NCBI GenBank assembly: GCA_036346225.1 | Contig: JARFIW010001109.1 | Coordinates: 1,348,501-1,412,500 of the forward strand | Source: Platerodrilus igneus | Taxonomy: Eukaryota > Arthropoda > Insecta > Coleoptera > Lycidae | DNA length: 64,000 nt | Direction: 5' to 3' | Shown here: positions 22,693 to 34,344 of the stretch, in pieces | Layout: each line of letters begins with the position of its first letter | How positions within the stretch are numbered: position 1 is the stretch's first letter | The notes under the pieces: model-generated | The model's database searches: none | What the model saw: only the letters and a program-made list of their open reading frames with translations | Told to the model about the DNA's origin: nothing | Program-made: the position numbers and the translations under genes

Positions 22693-22761
22693 CTATTACA
22701 TTAAATATAGGACGTTTTGAGTATAAAACTAATATCACATGTCCTATATTTAATGTAATAG
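22693..22761. repeat. Perfect 21-bp inverted repeat, 27-bp loop
   Basis: CTATTACATTAAATATAGGAC-like arm at 22693-22713 is exactly complementary to 22741-22761. It sits immediately inside the left arm of the transposon 22554-24723. It is more perfect than the outer arms, so it is younger or under constraint. Confidence 0.9.
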
Positions 22762-22916
22762 TGTAACATGTCAATTCACTGTTCCCTTGCCATGTTACAT
22801 TATGGTCCTACTTCCTTCCTTATAAAAGCATTTCTTCATCTTAATTTTATATTAATACCGTTTACAATCACAAGTTAGTTTTGATTTGTGTAACATTTCC
22901 CTTTAGTACTATATAC

Positions 22917-22972
22917 ACTATATATAAATAATACACTATAATAATACACTATATAATAATACACTATATACA
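22917..22972. repeat. Short tandem repeat, unit ~13-17 bp (AATACACTATA)
   Basis: The motif ACACTATAT/AATACACTATA occurs four times in a row within the body of the inverted-repeat element. Confidence 0.8.
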
Positions 22973-23475
22973 TCGATTTCTAGTCTTAATTTAATATTCT
23001 TCCTTTTGTATAAATAATATAAATAATTAAGATCAGATGTAATTTTCTAATTGGCAAACCTATGAATATTGTTCATAAATACACAACTGGTGGATACATG
23101 AATCTGTCATTTAGGATAGTTTTCTTGTTTTGTCCCTCTCTCAAAATGTGTGGTTATCTTTAAATCAGAACAAATTTTCGTTTGTCTTGATATCTAACGG
23201 TCTTTCGAGCACATACCGTCTACCGATAAAGATGTCCTTTCTAAGGCCATGATGTCGTACCTGGTATGTAAAAGGTGTCTTTTCTTTTATTCTTCTTAAC
23301 ATACATAAATATTATTTTAGAATATTAGCAAAATGCTTATGGAGAAAGCCTACCTGAATAACCCGTTCAAAATATTAATAAATGGTAAGCTGATTACAGA
23401 TAAATTTTTAGACTGTTCCTCGTGGCGTATTACAATATTTCGTTTTTATAACACGTTTATTTTCTAGGGTCCTCT

Positions 23476-23565
23476 GGTGGCATATCCTATGGTCACATAT
23501 TCCTTGGTGAAGTATCTTCAGGTGAAATATTCTCTTGTAAAATATTCTTTGATGGAGAATTTAAT
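23476..23565. repeat. Minisatellite, six units of 15 bp
   Basis: Successive 15-mers GGTGGCATATCCTAT, GGTCACATATTCCTT, GGTGAAGTATCTTCA, GGTGAAATATTCTCT, TGTAAAATATTCTTT, GATGGAGAATTTAAT. The unit length is a multiple of three, and one frame is open across all six, but no longer frame surrounds it, so I do not call it coding. Confidence 0.85.
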
Positions 23566-25959
23566 TATCTATGCTAGGTTATCTAAGCCTATATATTAAT
23601 TTTACTACCTACAAATATTATCTTTTATTGTACAAGAATCCATGTTGCCGTTATTTACCTTCCAAAATAAATTAAATGTTCCGTTGACAAAACATATGGT
23701 TGTGGGACGGAAGGATTGGCTTTTACAAATTAGAAGTGTGAGGTTAACAACCAAAATAAACAACAAGGGTGTTCGTCTCTACAAACCGTAAGGAAATCCT
23801 ATAGTTCTGAACAAGCCATAAGCTCAATGTTTAAGTATACGTTTTTTTCATATATCTGGAATACAGGTATGAGTTTATCTTATTTATTTTTGTGACGGAA
23901 CAATGTGCATGTGTTACATTTTAAATCTTAATTATCTAGAAAAATAATGCATGTAAAACATAGTCATACTTTTACTTACCTACATCTTAACTAATTTAAT
24001 ATTATCTTTGCTTTCCTATATAACCTTATGGTTTGTAAACAGAAAAGCTTTCATGAAACCTTTTTTTGTAGATTTTGAGGTTATGTTCAATTTAAATGTT
24101 CAATTCAAATTCTCTTAACTAATGTTAAACACAACAAAGTGTATTTATGATTTCCTTTTATTTAGAACGTTAATTTGGAATTGTGTCTAAGCACAATAAT
24201 AATTTTAGATTTTCTAATATCTTATCTGGTAGCATTTAAGACAAAATTTTAAAATTATGAGATTGTAGATATATACACTACACTTACTGATTTTGTCGTA
24301 TGAAAACTTGGTTGTATGAAAATAACGGTATATATTTAATTTTTTTATTAATGTTGTTAACTACACTCAATATATAAGTTGTATTAAGGTATTTTCTTTT
24401 GTCACGTTCTAAATTGCATCCCCATAACGTGTCTGGGTAAAATTTAACTTTGTTCTCTAAACCCCTGAGATATAGTCTTTTGCAATCTACTGCAGCCACA
24501 AACGGTCGATGCTAGTCCCACCAGAGTTTTATTTAGACTCTGTTGTACACCCATTCTTACCTGTAAAAAGGAAGGGTGCAATAGTCTGATGGAATATTAA
24601 TTTTTAAGTTGGCATGGCACCGAAGATGGCTAATGCTGAAAGCACTTTGCTGTAATTTTATAAAGATTTTTTTAATATTATATTATTTCTACACGAGAAT
24701 ACTCTCTTTTGGATTTTATTAAAAAATTTCGTGTACACGGTCAGGAATTAATTCTTCAAATAATTATTAAACCTGCTGAATTGGTTATTTTCCTATTCTG
24801 GTATAGTCTGATAAGTTATGTTTAGCAGTCTACTTATAGTCACTGGTGTTCCTAGTGTGATACTCACCAACAAAATGCTAAGATGAAAGTCCCTTCGTTA
24901 CTTTTTATTTAAAGCTGTTACATTTTGATATTATGTTATACCATGTGGTTATGGAACCATGAAAGGTAATATTGCATCAAACACACGTGTTCTTACAACA
25001 GTAGTTAACAAGTGTATAGGAATTTATTAGATGATTTGTAACGCTTGGGTGTTATGGGAAATAAAAATTAGAATATAAATAGGGAAAGTTAATCTAAAAC
25101 AAACAAACCTGTTATTGTTTCGCCTTGTACGATGGATTTCATGAATGATTTATATTAATTCAACATGATATTACAATTCTTTTGGTTTTAGAAACTATAA
25201 GTTCAATTAGTGCTTTAGTATAATTAAAACAAAAAGAATGAATTGTCTTAAAATAAATTAATATTAGTTAATACAATGTAAAGATAACACAAGGTCATAA
25301 TAGGATACACTTTGCAACAATGAAAACCACAGAAAGAAAGTTCTCATAAATCATGCAATGTAATTACCCTGTAATAAATACAGGCCCCCATGCCATAAAC
25401 TTAAACCACAAAATTAGGAAGTTATTTATACATATTAAAATAAGCTCAGATTCATAAATTAATTTAAACCGCAAAAAGGTAAATGTAATGCTTAGTTCAA
25501 TATACTTTGACAGTGAAAGCATGCCATTTAAAGAAAGCTCTAATATTAGAAAGTAAATAACCATGAACCAACTAATCGGAATATTTCCTATCATAATTAT
25601 TCCAGATATAACAGAACCTTTGCCCATTTGTAATTAAATAAATTAAATACAATGTTAAATAGTTGCAAGATAAAGATTCTCTAGACATACTATAATGATA
25701 ATACAATGTAGAAAACCCTAGATGCTTAATAGTCGCATAAACCAGTTTTAAGTTTAGATAATTAATTACAGCATAAAATACAAAGTGGCAAGATTTCAAT
25801 GTATTCTTATAAAATAACCCCCAATCATATAGCTTTTGGATCATGTTAATTCACACTTGCTTCACGCAGTAAGAAAGACCAAACAATAACACCTTCTCCC
25901 CTAAAAACACAAGGAAAAGTGGAAAGAAAATGACAAACAATTACACCTGACAGAAAAGT

Positions 25960-26373
25960 GTACGTTTGTAAAATAGGGACAGTAGGAGCAGACAGGAAAA
26001 GGTAGAAGCCTTTTGGAATGTGGTGCTTCAGATGTATGATGATGATAGCATGGACAGACAATGTTAATAACAAAGAGGTTCTAGAAATAGTAGGGGAAGA
26101 AAGATATCTGTGGAAAAAAGGGAAATGGAAGAAATAAGATGGGCAGGACATGTTCTAAGGCATTGGAGAAAAGCGTGGGATATATTATAAGCACAGATAG
26201 ATAAAAGATAAGTAGAGGTAGACTTAGATTAAACTATTGCACACAGATAGTGAAATATGTAGGCTGTGAGAATGTCAGGGAAATGTGTAGATTAGCTCAA
26301 TATCGGAAACAATGAAGGTACACGTCTAACCAGTTCCAGGACTGAAGACATAATGATGATGATGATGATGAGA
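25960..26373 (+). mobile_element. LINE 3' fragment (LINE-A/B/C family), plus orientation
   Basis: Carries the last part of the reverse transcriptase (RCMMMIAWTDNVNNKEVLE and VGEERYLW) followed by the family 3' end, AACCAGTTCCAGGACTGAAG and a GATGATGAT tail at 26352-26371. Only one copy of the terminal motif is present here, unlike LINE-A, -B and -C, which carry three. It is the only member of this family in the plus orientation in the window. Confidence 0.85.
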
Positions 26374-27230
26374 AAAAAGGAAATTACTTAATTGCTCATA
26401 ATCCATAAACACCGACAAACATGCGGGTAAACAATAAAAATTAATTTGTCATCAAACATCCCTTTGATTATGGAATAATAAATGGAAGTCCACGTGGTGA
26501 CCACGGATTTTTAACAATTCTAACAGATTGGGATAGTGACAGTTTGGTTTCCCCTAAAGTCAAATTGGAACTAAATATCCGATGATTAGATAAATTATTC
26601 TTGGCCCCAATGGACTTTTGGTCAGTCACTTGATGAAGGCATAACTGTAAGTCCACTTTTAGTAGAATTGCTTTTGATAGCATTTATGTATGATGGTTGT
26701 TGTATAAAGTATTGCCAACTGTATAGTGTTACATAGGTCTGAACATTGCAAGTTTAATTGCAACTGATTGTGCTATTTAATGATAAAGGTTTAGATGCAT
26801 TAAGAATGAACTGAAAATGAATTTTGGTTGTATGTATTTTGTTACAAGAATATCTCTAGGTTACTAACCTGAATATTAATGCAAGAAAATTTTAAATTGT
26901 CATATGGAGACATTCACAGGAACGCTGATATAATGTTATTGTAGAATAGATGTAAGTAAGGTGAGTTGATATATGTTGTTCTATTTGTTCAAACGTACAG
27001 GTGACCTTTTGCAAAGGAACTTCATTTCACCAAGAGAGTACTCCGTATTTAAAATCCTCTGGGTTACTCATCATCCTGAGGAAATCTTACTAAACTAGGC
27101 GAAGTTAGTGCCCATAAACTTGAAAACCTTACAAAGTATGTGTTGTAAGCAACTTTGCTTGAAATTGCACCTAGGTAATTTATTGATCATTATTTAATCT
27201 TGTTCTATTTTCTTTCATTTATTACTACAG

Positions 27231-27300
27231 GGACCTACCCCTGCAACACTGTAGTTGGCCAGTACATCTTTATTTTGCTATGGGATTCTCGTCCCTTTTA
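27231..27300. promoter_or_regulatory. R2 end module, copy A
   Basis: The conserved ~80 bp that closes each R2 copy. Read on the plus strand, it follows a pyrimidine tract and CAG (27228-27230), like a 3' splice site. Read on the minus strand, it has an AT-rich TATA-like box (AGCAAAATAAAG) about 24 bases before CAACTACAGTGTTG, which resembles an arthropod initiator. Its function is unknown; both readings are inference. Confidence 0.4.
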
Positions 27301-28009
27301 GACAATTCAAAATTTAATTAACACTCAAACACCCGTAACAGATTTTCATGTAGAAGGTTGTTTATTTCGCAATTTATTGCTAAAACTGATGCATATAATT
27401 AAGCAGTTTGGAAATCTTTTTATATAAAATATAATTAAAGTAACATGTTTGATTTCTGAATATCCTATTTACTGTAATTTTAATTTGGCAGTTTTAGTTT
27501 CGATAGTATTCAATAACAAGTTTCAAGTTAAAATTTCTCATTTAATATGTATATTACAAGTTATAATGAAAACTTTCTTATTAAGGATGACATCTTTTGA
27601 TATTAGTACATTGGCGGAATAAATTAAACTTTCCAAGTCTCTCTGCGTTAGTTGTCTCATGTCCGCTTGCTTCACACAACCTACATTGTTTATAATTTGT
27701 GTAAATTATGCACACTGGGGCCTGTTTAAGCAATTTTTTCCATCAACCTTTCCATTAATTATTAGTGATACCTGTTCTTGCTATCGCAAGTGATGGCTGT
27801 TATGTGTTAAAGTGTTCCACAAATTATTTTTAGCAAATAACCATTTTAGAGGATTTTTGTATAATTAATTTAGGTATATTACACATAGTTGTGTAATATA
27901 GTTTTAGAAATAAGGCTGGTGTGAATTACCTTTTGTGTTTTTGTAGTAAGTTTCCTATACAGTGGAAAAGGAATATTAAATATAATTTTCCATGGCTTAT
28001 AATAGATTG

Positions 28010-28905
28010 TTATGATGTACCGGGTGGACAAGGAAGAGAACAACGAAAGCAACATAGGTAGTTTGCACCAATTACCCCAACAAAAAAGAGGAAAGGAAAA
28101 ATGGCATGCTAGTTAACTAGTCATAAATTGGGGAGTTGTAAAAAAGAAAAAGGAAAAGATCAGGAGTGATTCGCCCCGGAGGATTTTACACAGTAGTTCA
28201 AGTTGAAATTTGTCATAATTTTTATCTCAGCTTATTCACCTTAATGTTCAACCTCTTTAATTCTAGTATTTTGCAGTTGATTCAGTTTTCAACTAGGTCT
28301 CCTGTTAAAAAAAGTTTATACAAAAAGCCACAACACCTTTATTGACTGTTATAAAATAAATGTCATATATATGAACTTAAATAAAACAATCAGTTTCTTA
28401 CCTTAATAATCCACAGTTCTATACATTGGCATTCAATTCATGTTCCATCTGTTTTTGTAGGATTAAAACTGCTTGTTAACACTAGCTATCGTATCATATC
28501 TCACTTAAAGTTGTTTTTATGTTCAATACCGCAAACAAACACTTGTTTTAGGAAAGATCGCTAAAATTGTCAGTGTCACATAAAATAAACAAAAGATGTG
28601 GAAAAATACAAGTTTTGTTTAGTAAAGTGAACGATAACTTGTACTAAATGCACACATTCTATATCGCCCAACAAACTCCTAACAACACTCATGAATGGCG
28701 TGTTTCGATAAGGAACCATAGATAAGAGATAAGAATACAAACAAACGAACTAGTGGGTTTAATGAAGGATGAGTAAAGTTGCTTGCCTATCTATGTTTCT
28801 TGAAATTATAGAAATGCAGCAAAGTAAATTTAAATGAGTAGGCACTGAAAGGGTACTTAAAGTAACAAGGCAGTAAATTGTTTTAAATATGAAATAGAAC
28901 AACAA
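28010..28905. other. About 900-bp unidentified insertion in R1 copy 2
   Basis: Absent from R1 copy 1, whose sequence runs straight across this point (near 9990). It starts with a purine-rich, moderately GC stretch (GGGTGGACAAGGAAGAGAAC) and is AT-rich afterwards. No coding frame, no inverted ends and no clear target duplication were seen. Confidence 0.5.
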
Positions 28906-30314
28906 AATATATGCCATTTTACCAATCAATCAGGACAGCAAACAAAGAAGGATGGTAGTTGAACCATTTGCAGAAGTGCGCCGCCATATTCATTCATGAT
29001 ATGACTCTCTAATCTTCAACTACTTCTGTGGAGTAGCGCATTGTAGACAATGTAGTGAAGTTTTACCTGTCGATTTCTATACTCTTATTTTACTTTACCT
29101 TTCTCTTGTTCACATTTTTTTTGTGTAGAAATTAGCAATAGGCTTCAGTACGGACATCTAAGCTAGAAATGGCAATTGCCAACACGCTGTAAACTGAGAT
29201 AAATAATATCGTATTTAATGCCTGGCTTACTAATATGTAGTAATTTAGAAGGTAAGCGAGTTATTAATTATCTTACATTGCTATTTTGAAACGTGAATTA
29301 TCTTATTTGCAAGTTGTGTGTATTAACATTGTGCTCTCTGTGCAGGCACGTGGATAACTAATTCCTTTACCATTAAGTAACATGGCCTATCAGTCGATCC
29401 CTTCTCTTTGCTATATTTCCAGAAACAGTAATAGTACATTTTCATTTTGGTATCCTGTCATCTAGTTAATTTTAAACATTTTCCTGTAGTACTATATCTT
29501 AAAAGCTTCAATCCTTTTCTTTCCTGTTTACCCCGTAGGATGACATAAAATCATAATACTAAGAATGCCCTGAGGTTTTAAAAGATGCAAGAAATGACAA
29601 ATCGTTACAAATGAAGGATCGACATTAATACAACTATGAACATATGCATTTATCATGAACACTAATTGTGCCGACAGATCCATAAAGGAAAGTGAAGCAT
29701 ATAGCCAAAAGTTTGACAAAACACTGCTTGCTATTTATTTGGTTTTAAGAACAAGTTGAACATATTGTCATTCAAGCAAGAGATTCAAGCAGTGTTTCAA
29801 AGGCATTAAGTATTCAATTATAAAACCTTTCAATGACCATGCGTGGAAGTGTGCTAACGGAGTCTTTGTTGGATGTGATGTCGAAAACTAAGCAAACTAC
29901 TGATGTTAAATGCAAATACACATCTTATGGTGTCTTTAAGATAATGACTGGTTTACCGGAGTGATGCAATATCATAGTAGAATAAGTAAACCAATTAGCA
30001 GAAAAAAACTTTATTGATGCTAAAATGACGTTACAAATCGTGTATTTAGTGTAACTAGTAATATAAATGATTCTGTTTCAAAAACATTTGCAACTGTTGT
30101 TCATCAATCTCTAAGCTGATCATCTTAAGTGATGTAGTTACAAGGTTGTAGACCAAACCATGCCATGCCATAGAGCCAGTGAAGAACAATTCAATTTTGA
30201 TGGTGACGGTGAAAATATGAGATAAATTTAGTACTCGTAGCAATCAGAGGAGTGCATATTTATACTTGTGTTTGCAATGTTCAATAATTAACACATTCAA
30301 CTACGGCTAGAAAT

Positions 30315-30745
30315 TTAGAATCTGTTACTTGCTTAATTGTGGCGCCACCTGACCTAATCAGATTACTGCACCGGTAACTACTCGGTGCTGCATAAAATTG
30401 AAGAGCTTGTGTTTTGTTAAGATTCAGTAACATTGCATTGGACTTCAAATGCGAATCAGCAGCAGCTAAGTTATCACACAAGGTGACCATGGCAATATTA
30501 CATTCCTTATGTGTGGACAGCACAGTTGTCGTCTGCATACAAGCAGTGAAATGTGACAAATTATTAGAGATATCATTAGTGTTCAGCAGAAATAGCAGAG
30601 GTCCCAGTACACTACCCTGAGGAACACAATTTTTTAACTCTGCTAGTGATGACCTATAACCCTGATATTCAACAAACTGAAATCTTGAAGACAGAAAACT
30701 CTTAACTAGTTTGCCACATTTACCCCTTATGCCATTAATGTTGTT
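30315..30745 (-). pseudogene. LINE reverse transcriptase palm fragment (CR1/Jockey-like)
   Basis: The minus strand reads through the palm of a CR1/Jockey-type reverse transcriptase: remnants of the PQG/LGPLLF block near 30600, then HFTACMQTTTVLSTHKE, where the YADD active-site motif has been destroyed (TACMQTTTV stands for xxCMYADDTTV), then SNAMLLNLNKTQALQFY, the WF..N.L.LN..KT block. It is not part of LINE-D, whose own palm region near 32080 differs. The fragment has no 3' tail. Confidence 0.7.
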
Positions 30746-31276
30746 GGATAAAGCAGAGGATTATTAAATGTATTTATATTAGTTATTAATTAATAATAAT
30801 TGATTTGTAAAATTTCCACTTTTTAAGAATTTTATGATATTGAAAGACCATATAATTAAATAGTTTACCTACATATCTGGTACAAACAAGAGTTGTGTTG
30901 TTGTCCAATGGCTGCTAACAGTACTTAATATTACAATGTTTTGTTGTCCAACAACAAATAGTATGAAGCGTTTTAGAAAAAGCTGCTAATAATAATAATA
31001 AATGGTCTTTATTAACAAGAAACAAGATAAGAAAAGAAATTTATACATAAACAAAATACATTATCTGGGTGAAGTTCAGATCACATCAATCAATATGATC
31101 TGTTCTTACACTTAACCCTAACTACACATTAATATAATCTACAAATGCAACACCAGAAAGCTACTAAAATAAAAGTGATAAATAATTTTAAGATTCAGTA
31201 AAGCTAGAAAACTATTAAATCAAAGAGTTAAATCAGTACACTTTGTTGTTGAAGCAAGAACTGCTTATTTTGATGC

Positions 31277-34104
31277 CTAAAACGCGAAACTGACAGACTT
31301 TAAATTTAGAGGCAAGTTGTTGTAACAATGTGCTATTGAATAAGAAAAAGGGCGTTTACCTAATTCCGTGGTGAGCGAGGGAATTGTTACGTTGCCTCTG
31401 AGACATAAATTTAGGTAGTGTACATCAGTGCAAAACGTTATTTTGTCATACAAGTACTGAGGAGACCTTGTAATGAGAATTTCGTGATACATGCAAGCAG
31501 CTTGAAACAGCAACGATTTTTCAAATTCAACCACTGCGCATCTAATTCATTAGAAATAGGTTTGTGTTTCCTGATGCTAAAGATTAAACGCAAGCATGCA
31601 TTTTGGAGTCGTCAAATTCTATCTTTCTTTTGTAAATCCAAGCAGGGACCATACACTACAACGCAAAAATCTAGTTTAGAAAAAACTATACTGTTGCATA
31701 AAACGGTTTTTTTCTGGCGGCTTAAGACCTGTCGATTTTGATAAATCAGTATAAGACTGGCATAAGCATTTTGTAAAGATTTAGAAACATGTTGTTTAAA
31801 ATGCAGATTGGGCTCTAATGTTAGTATCAAGTTTCTGACTGTATCTACTATCAAAAGTGTGTTCTTATTTACTTATATCTTTATACTTTTTGTCACTAGT
31901 TGAATATCTTTTTTTTACTAAATACTATAACGAGAGATTTATCTGCATTTAACTTTAATGCGTGCTGTTGAGAAACATTGACAAGTCACATTAGATCTTT
32001 ATTTATTGCATCACAATTCTCAACTATTTTTAATGAGTCAGCAGAGGTATAAATCTGGGAATCATCAGTGCAAAAATGTGAGCTGCAGGAGTATAAAGCA
32101 GAGGGAAATAAATAAGTAGGCCGAAGAATCAAGCCTTGCAGAACATGCGAAGATATGCTACTGAACTGGGACGTATGACCATCAATACTAACAGCTTGAA
32201 AACTATCAGATAAGTAATTTTGGAAAAGTTTTATTGCCTCAGGTTCTAAGCCAATAAAATGCTACATGGACAACAAGATTTCATGATTGATTGTATCGAA
32301 AGCTTTGGAGAAGTCTTATAGAACCAGTACAGTAACCTTTCCATGATTGGTAGCAGTAATTATGTCATCAGTAATTTTCAATCAAGCTGTAGCAACTATG
32401 TCCTTTTTTAAACCCAGATTGTGTTACTGGTATCCCTTTATTTAGAGCAAGTTGCTGCTGTAACTGATCCTAAATGACTCGCTCCAAAACTTTAAACAAA
32501 ACTGGCAAAGTGCTTATAGGTCTCAAGTCCTTAACGTTTGTAGGAGATTTGATTTTAGACAATGGTAAAATTGATGTTTTTTCCAACAGTTTGGGAAGGC
32601 AGAAAATGTAAGACAAAAATTTATAATATGGGTTACAATATGTAACAAAAACGGCATACAAAGTTTAATAATACGAATATTGAGTCCATCGTTACCAGTA
32701 GCGTTTGTTTTAATAGCAGATATAAATTCTTCTTAATCTTCTTTGGGAATGAAACCACTCATAGTTTTTAAAATCTATTTTATTTACGTTTCGATCCATG
32801 ACCTAGGATCGTTGTCAAAATAATAAAAACTTCAAGTTTGACGTTTATGACATAAATTGAAGGTTACTTTGATTTATTGATGTTTGAAATATTTGGTTTG
32901 AGTACACTAAGCAAAAATTTTTAAAGTTTAAAGAAAGATTGCCTTCAATTTGTGTTGCGACCTGGGATCGACTTTCTTATGGTATGCATCGCTTAACGTG
33001 AAATCAGCTGATTAATTTTATTGGTGAATTTTATATAAATTCAATAATTTGGGAAACATTTTTAACATGTTTCTATTTATACAATTGAGAGATTTCTGAT
33101 TTTATGTAAAATAAGACATAAAATCAGAAATCTCTCAATTGTATAAATAGAAACATGTTAAAAATGTTTCTAAATTATTGAATTTATATAAAATTCACCA
33201 ATAAAATTAATCAGCTGATTTCACGTTAAGCGCATACCATAAGAAAGTCGATCCCAGGTCGCAACACAAATTGAAGGCAATCTTCTTTAAACTTTAAAAT
33301 TTTGCTTAGTGTACTCAAACCAAATATTTCAAACATCAATAAATCAAAGTAACCTTCAATTTATGTCATAAACGTCAAACTTGAAGTTTTATTATTTTGA
33401 CAACGATCCTAGGTCATGGATCGAAACGTAAATAAAACAGATTTTAAAAACTATGAGTGGTTTCATTCCCAAAGAAGATTAAGAAGAATGCTAAACAAAC
33501 CACAACAAACATACAGGGAGTATTTAGCAGATATAAATCCCATTATTTGTATTTTATCAACTTTTGTAAATTGGTAAGTAGTGGTAACAGTAGAATTTGT
33601 ATTGTTCTTATAATATGCCACCAAATTATCTTCGTTTTTATGTCAATTTTAGGAATAGAACTTAAAAAACCTTTATTTATTTCATTACAATCTTTGAGAT
33701 TCTCTGATAGCAGAACATGAGCAGAATTTTTTGCTCTATTAAACTTTTTAAAATTTTTCCAACATATGTTAGGATTAGATTGAAGTTTGAAGTAAAATAA
33801 GACTTTTTCCCCTTGTAACAATGGCAGTGACTTGATTTTGTAACTGCTTGTAATACATAAAATGTGTCGGTAGTTTAGTTACTTTATAGCGACTTAGTGC
33901 CTTATCACAAATGCGCATCATTTCCTTAATTGTATTTGTTAACCATGGCGATGGTGGTTTTGTAATCCTAGACATAATAAGAGGTGCATGGAGATTTAAT
34001 AGAGTATTTAAATTATTAAAAAATTCCATTTTTGCATTGATATTATTCAAAAATGTTGTTTCAGGAAATTGAATGTAAATCAAATTCAAACTGTTCATCA
34101 TCAA
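31277..34104 (-). pseudogene. LINE-D polyprotein remnants (linker, reverse transcriptase, tail)
   Basis: In order on the minus strand: the linker between endonuclease and reverse transcriptase (33775-34104; PPSPWLTNTIKEMMRICDKA then YYKQLQNQV); the reverse transcriptase start (32470-32661; RPISTLPVLFKVLERVI); a frame-shifted palm with FCTDDSQIYTS in place of FADDSQIY near 32060; the thumb (31612-31854; LEPNLHFKQHVSKSLQNAY, SKLDFCVVVYGPCL); and the C-terminal tail (31277-31534; LLFQAACMYHEILI, SYSIAHCYNNLPLNLKS). This is the usual order for CR1/Jockey-type LINEs. Several frameshifts and the foldback insertion make it inactive. Confidence 0.8.
32728..33524. repeat. Foldback element: near-perfect palindrome with ~380-bp arms
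   Basis: Arms of roughly 32728-33107 and 33116-33489 are inverted copies with only scattered differences, separated by 8 bases (AAAATAAG). A ~35-bp single-sided tail (33490-33524) follows the right arm. The whole is bounded by TAGCAGATATAAAT at 32714-32727 and 33525-33538, a 14-bp target duplication of LINE-D sequence. Each arm contains GATCCTAGGTCATGGATCG-like and CGATCCCAGGTCG-like blocks. It has no coding capacity. Confidence 0.9.
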
Positions 34105-34221
34105 AATTTTTAAAGTCGCAGTGGATGCGCAAAGTAAGTTGTGGTTTCATTCTCATCCAGTAGCATCAGCGTTAATTTAGCATATAACTAAAGCCATGCG
34201 ACTTAACTGACAACTAGTAAT

Positions 34222-34344
34222 CTATTCAAGAGAAAGAAATCTAATTTTTTGTGGTATAAACCACAGCACGACCACTTGGCAGCCACTGCAAGTAACTACT
34301 TTATCCTCCTTCTCTTTTTGACAGTTATTACATTTGGATGCCAT
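34222..34344 (-). pseudogene. Small PHD-like zinc-finger N-terminus
   Basis: A 40-codon frame from ATG (34342-34344) to TAG near 34222. It starts MASKCNNCQKEKEDKVVTCS and continues GCQVVVL. The C-x2-C-x10-C-x2-C spacing is that of the first half of a PHD finger, as found at the start of ORF1 of some insect LINEs and BEL elements. The second half is missing where R1 sequence (34140-34250) begins. It probably marks the 5' end of a lost retroelement; a host PHD exon is less likely. Confidence 0.4.

Larger units (their letters stand above)
22554..24723. mobile_element. Non-autonomous DNA transposon with terminal inverted repeats of ~145 bp
   Basis: The arm 22554-22697 is the inverted complement of 24579-24723, both containing AATCCAAAAGAGAGTATTCT or its complement and the block GGTGCCATG. 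The outer ends read AATAAAATCC and GGATTTTATT. The ~1.9 kb between the arms has no protein-like frame, so it depends on an outside transposase or is a foldback element. The target duplication is unclear (TTAAT-like sequence on both sides). The arms differ at perhaps one base in ten, so it is old. Confidence 0.8.
25035..27345. repeat. Repeat R2, copy A
   Basis: First of five same-orientation copies of a unit of about 1.7-2.3 kb (others begin near 34665, 51310, 52858 and 61660). It pairs best with the copy at 61660-63325: shared blocks include the CACGTGGTGACCACGGATTT-like region near 26490 and the block TTGAAATTGCACCTAG near 27158, ahead of the end module (27231). A LINE tail (25960-26373) is inserted. 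A 71-codon minus-strand frame (26468-26683) shares SPRGLPFIIP-like residues with the corresponding segment near 62500, a hint of old coding sequence. Confidence 0.65.
27722..30987 (+). repeat. Repeat R1, copy 2, with insertions
   Basis: Near full-length partner of 9716-12460; the last ~110 bp of the unit lie beyond LINE-D, at 34140-34250. The hairpin at 27876-27899 is identical to that of copy 1. Interruptions relative to copy 1 are an unknown segment (28010-28905), a reverse transcriptase fragment (30315-30745), and LINE-D. Copy 2 begins only about 380 bp after R2 copy A ends. Confidence 0.75.
30988..34135 (-). mobile_element. LINE-D, CR1/Jockey-like LINE, 5' truncated
   Basis: Inserted in R1 copy 2; the R1 sequence resumes at about 34140. 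The 3' end on the minus strand has the polyadenylation-like AATAAA (31008-31013 complement), then a tail of ATT/TAA triplets (about 30986-31001), as in I/Jockey-like elements. Coding remnants run from 34104 to 31277. A foldback element (32728-33524) interrupts it. Endonuclease and ORF1 are absent. Confidence 0.8.

Noticed and set aside
25846..26151. 101-codon minus-strand frame with a membrane-like translation
   Set aside because: It overlaps the LINE 3' fragment in the opposite orientation and is its shadow; the coding sense is the plus strand.
33380..33430. Hammerhead ribozyme in the foldback element
   Set aside because: GATCC...GGATCGAAAC recalls the stem II and GAAA part of hammerheads in Penelope-like elements, but the CUGANGA core is not there (the sequence reads TTGACAAC).
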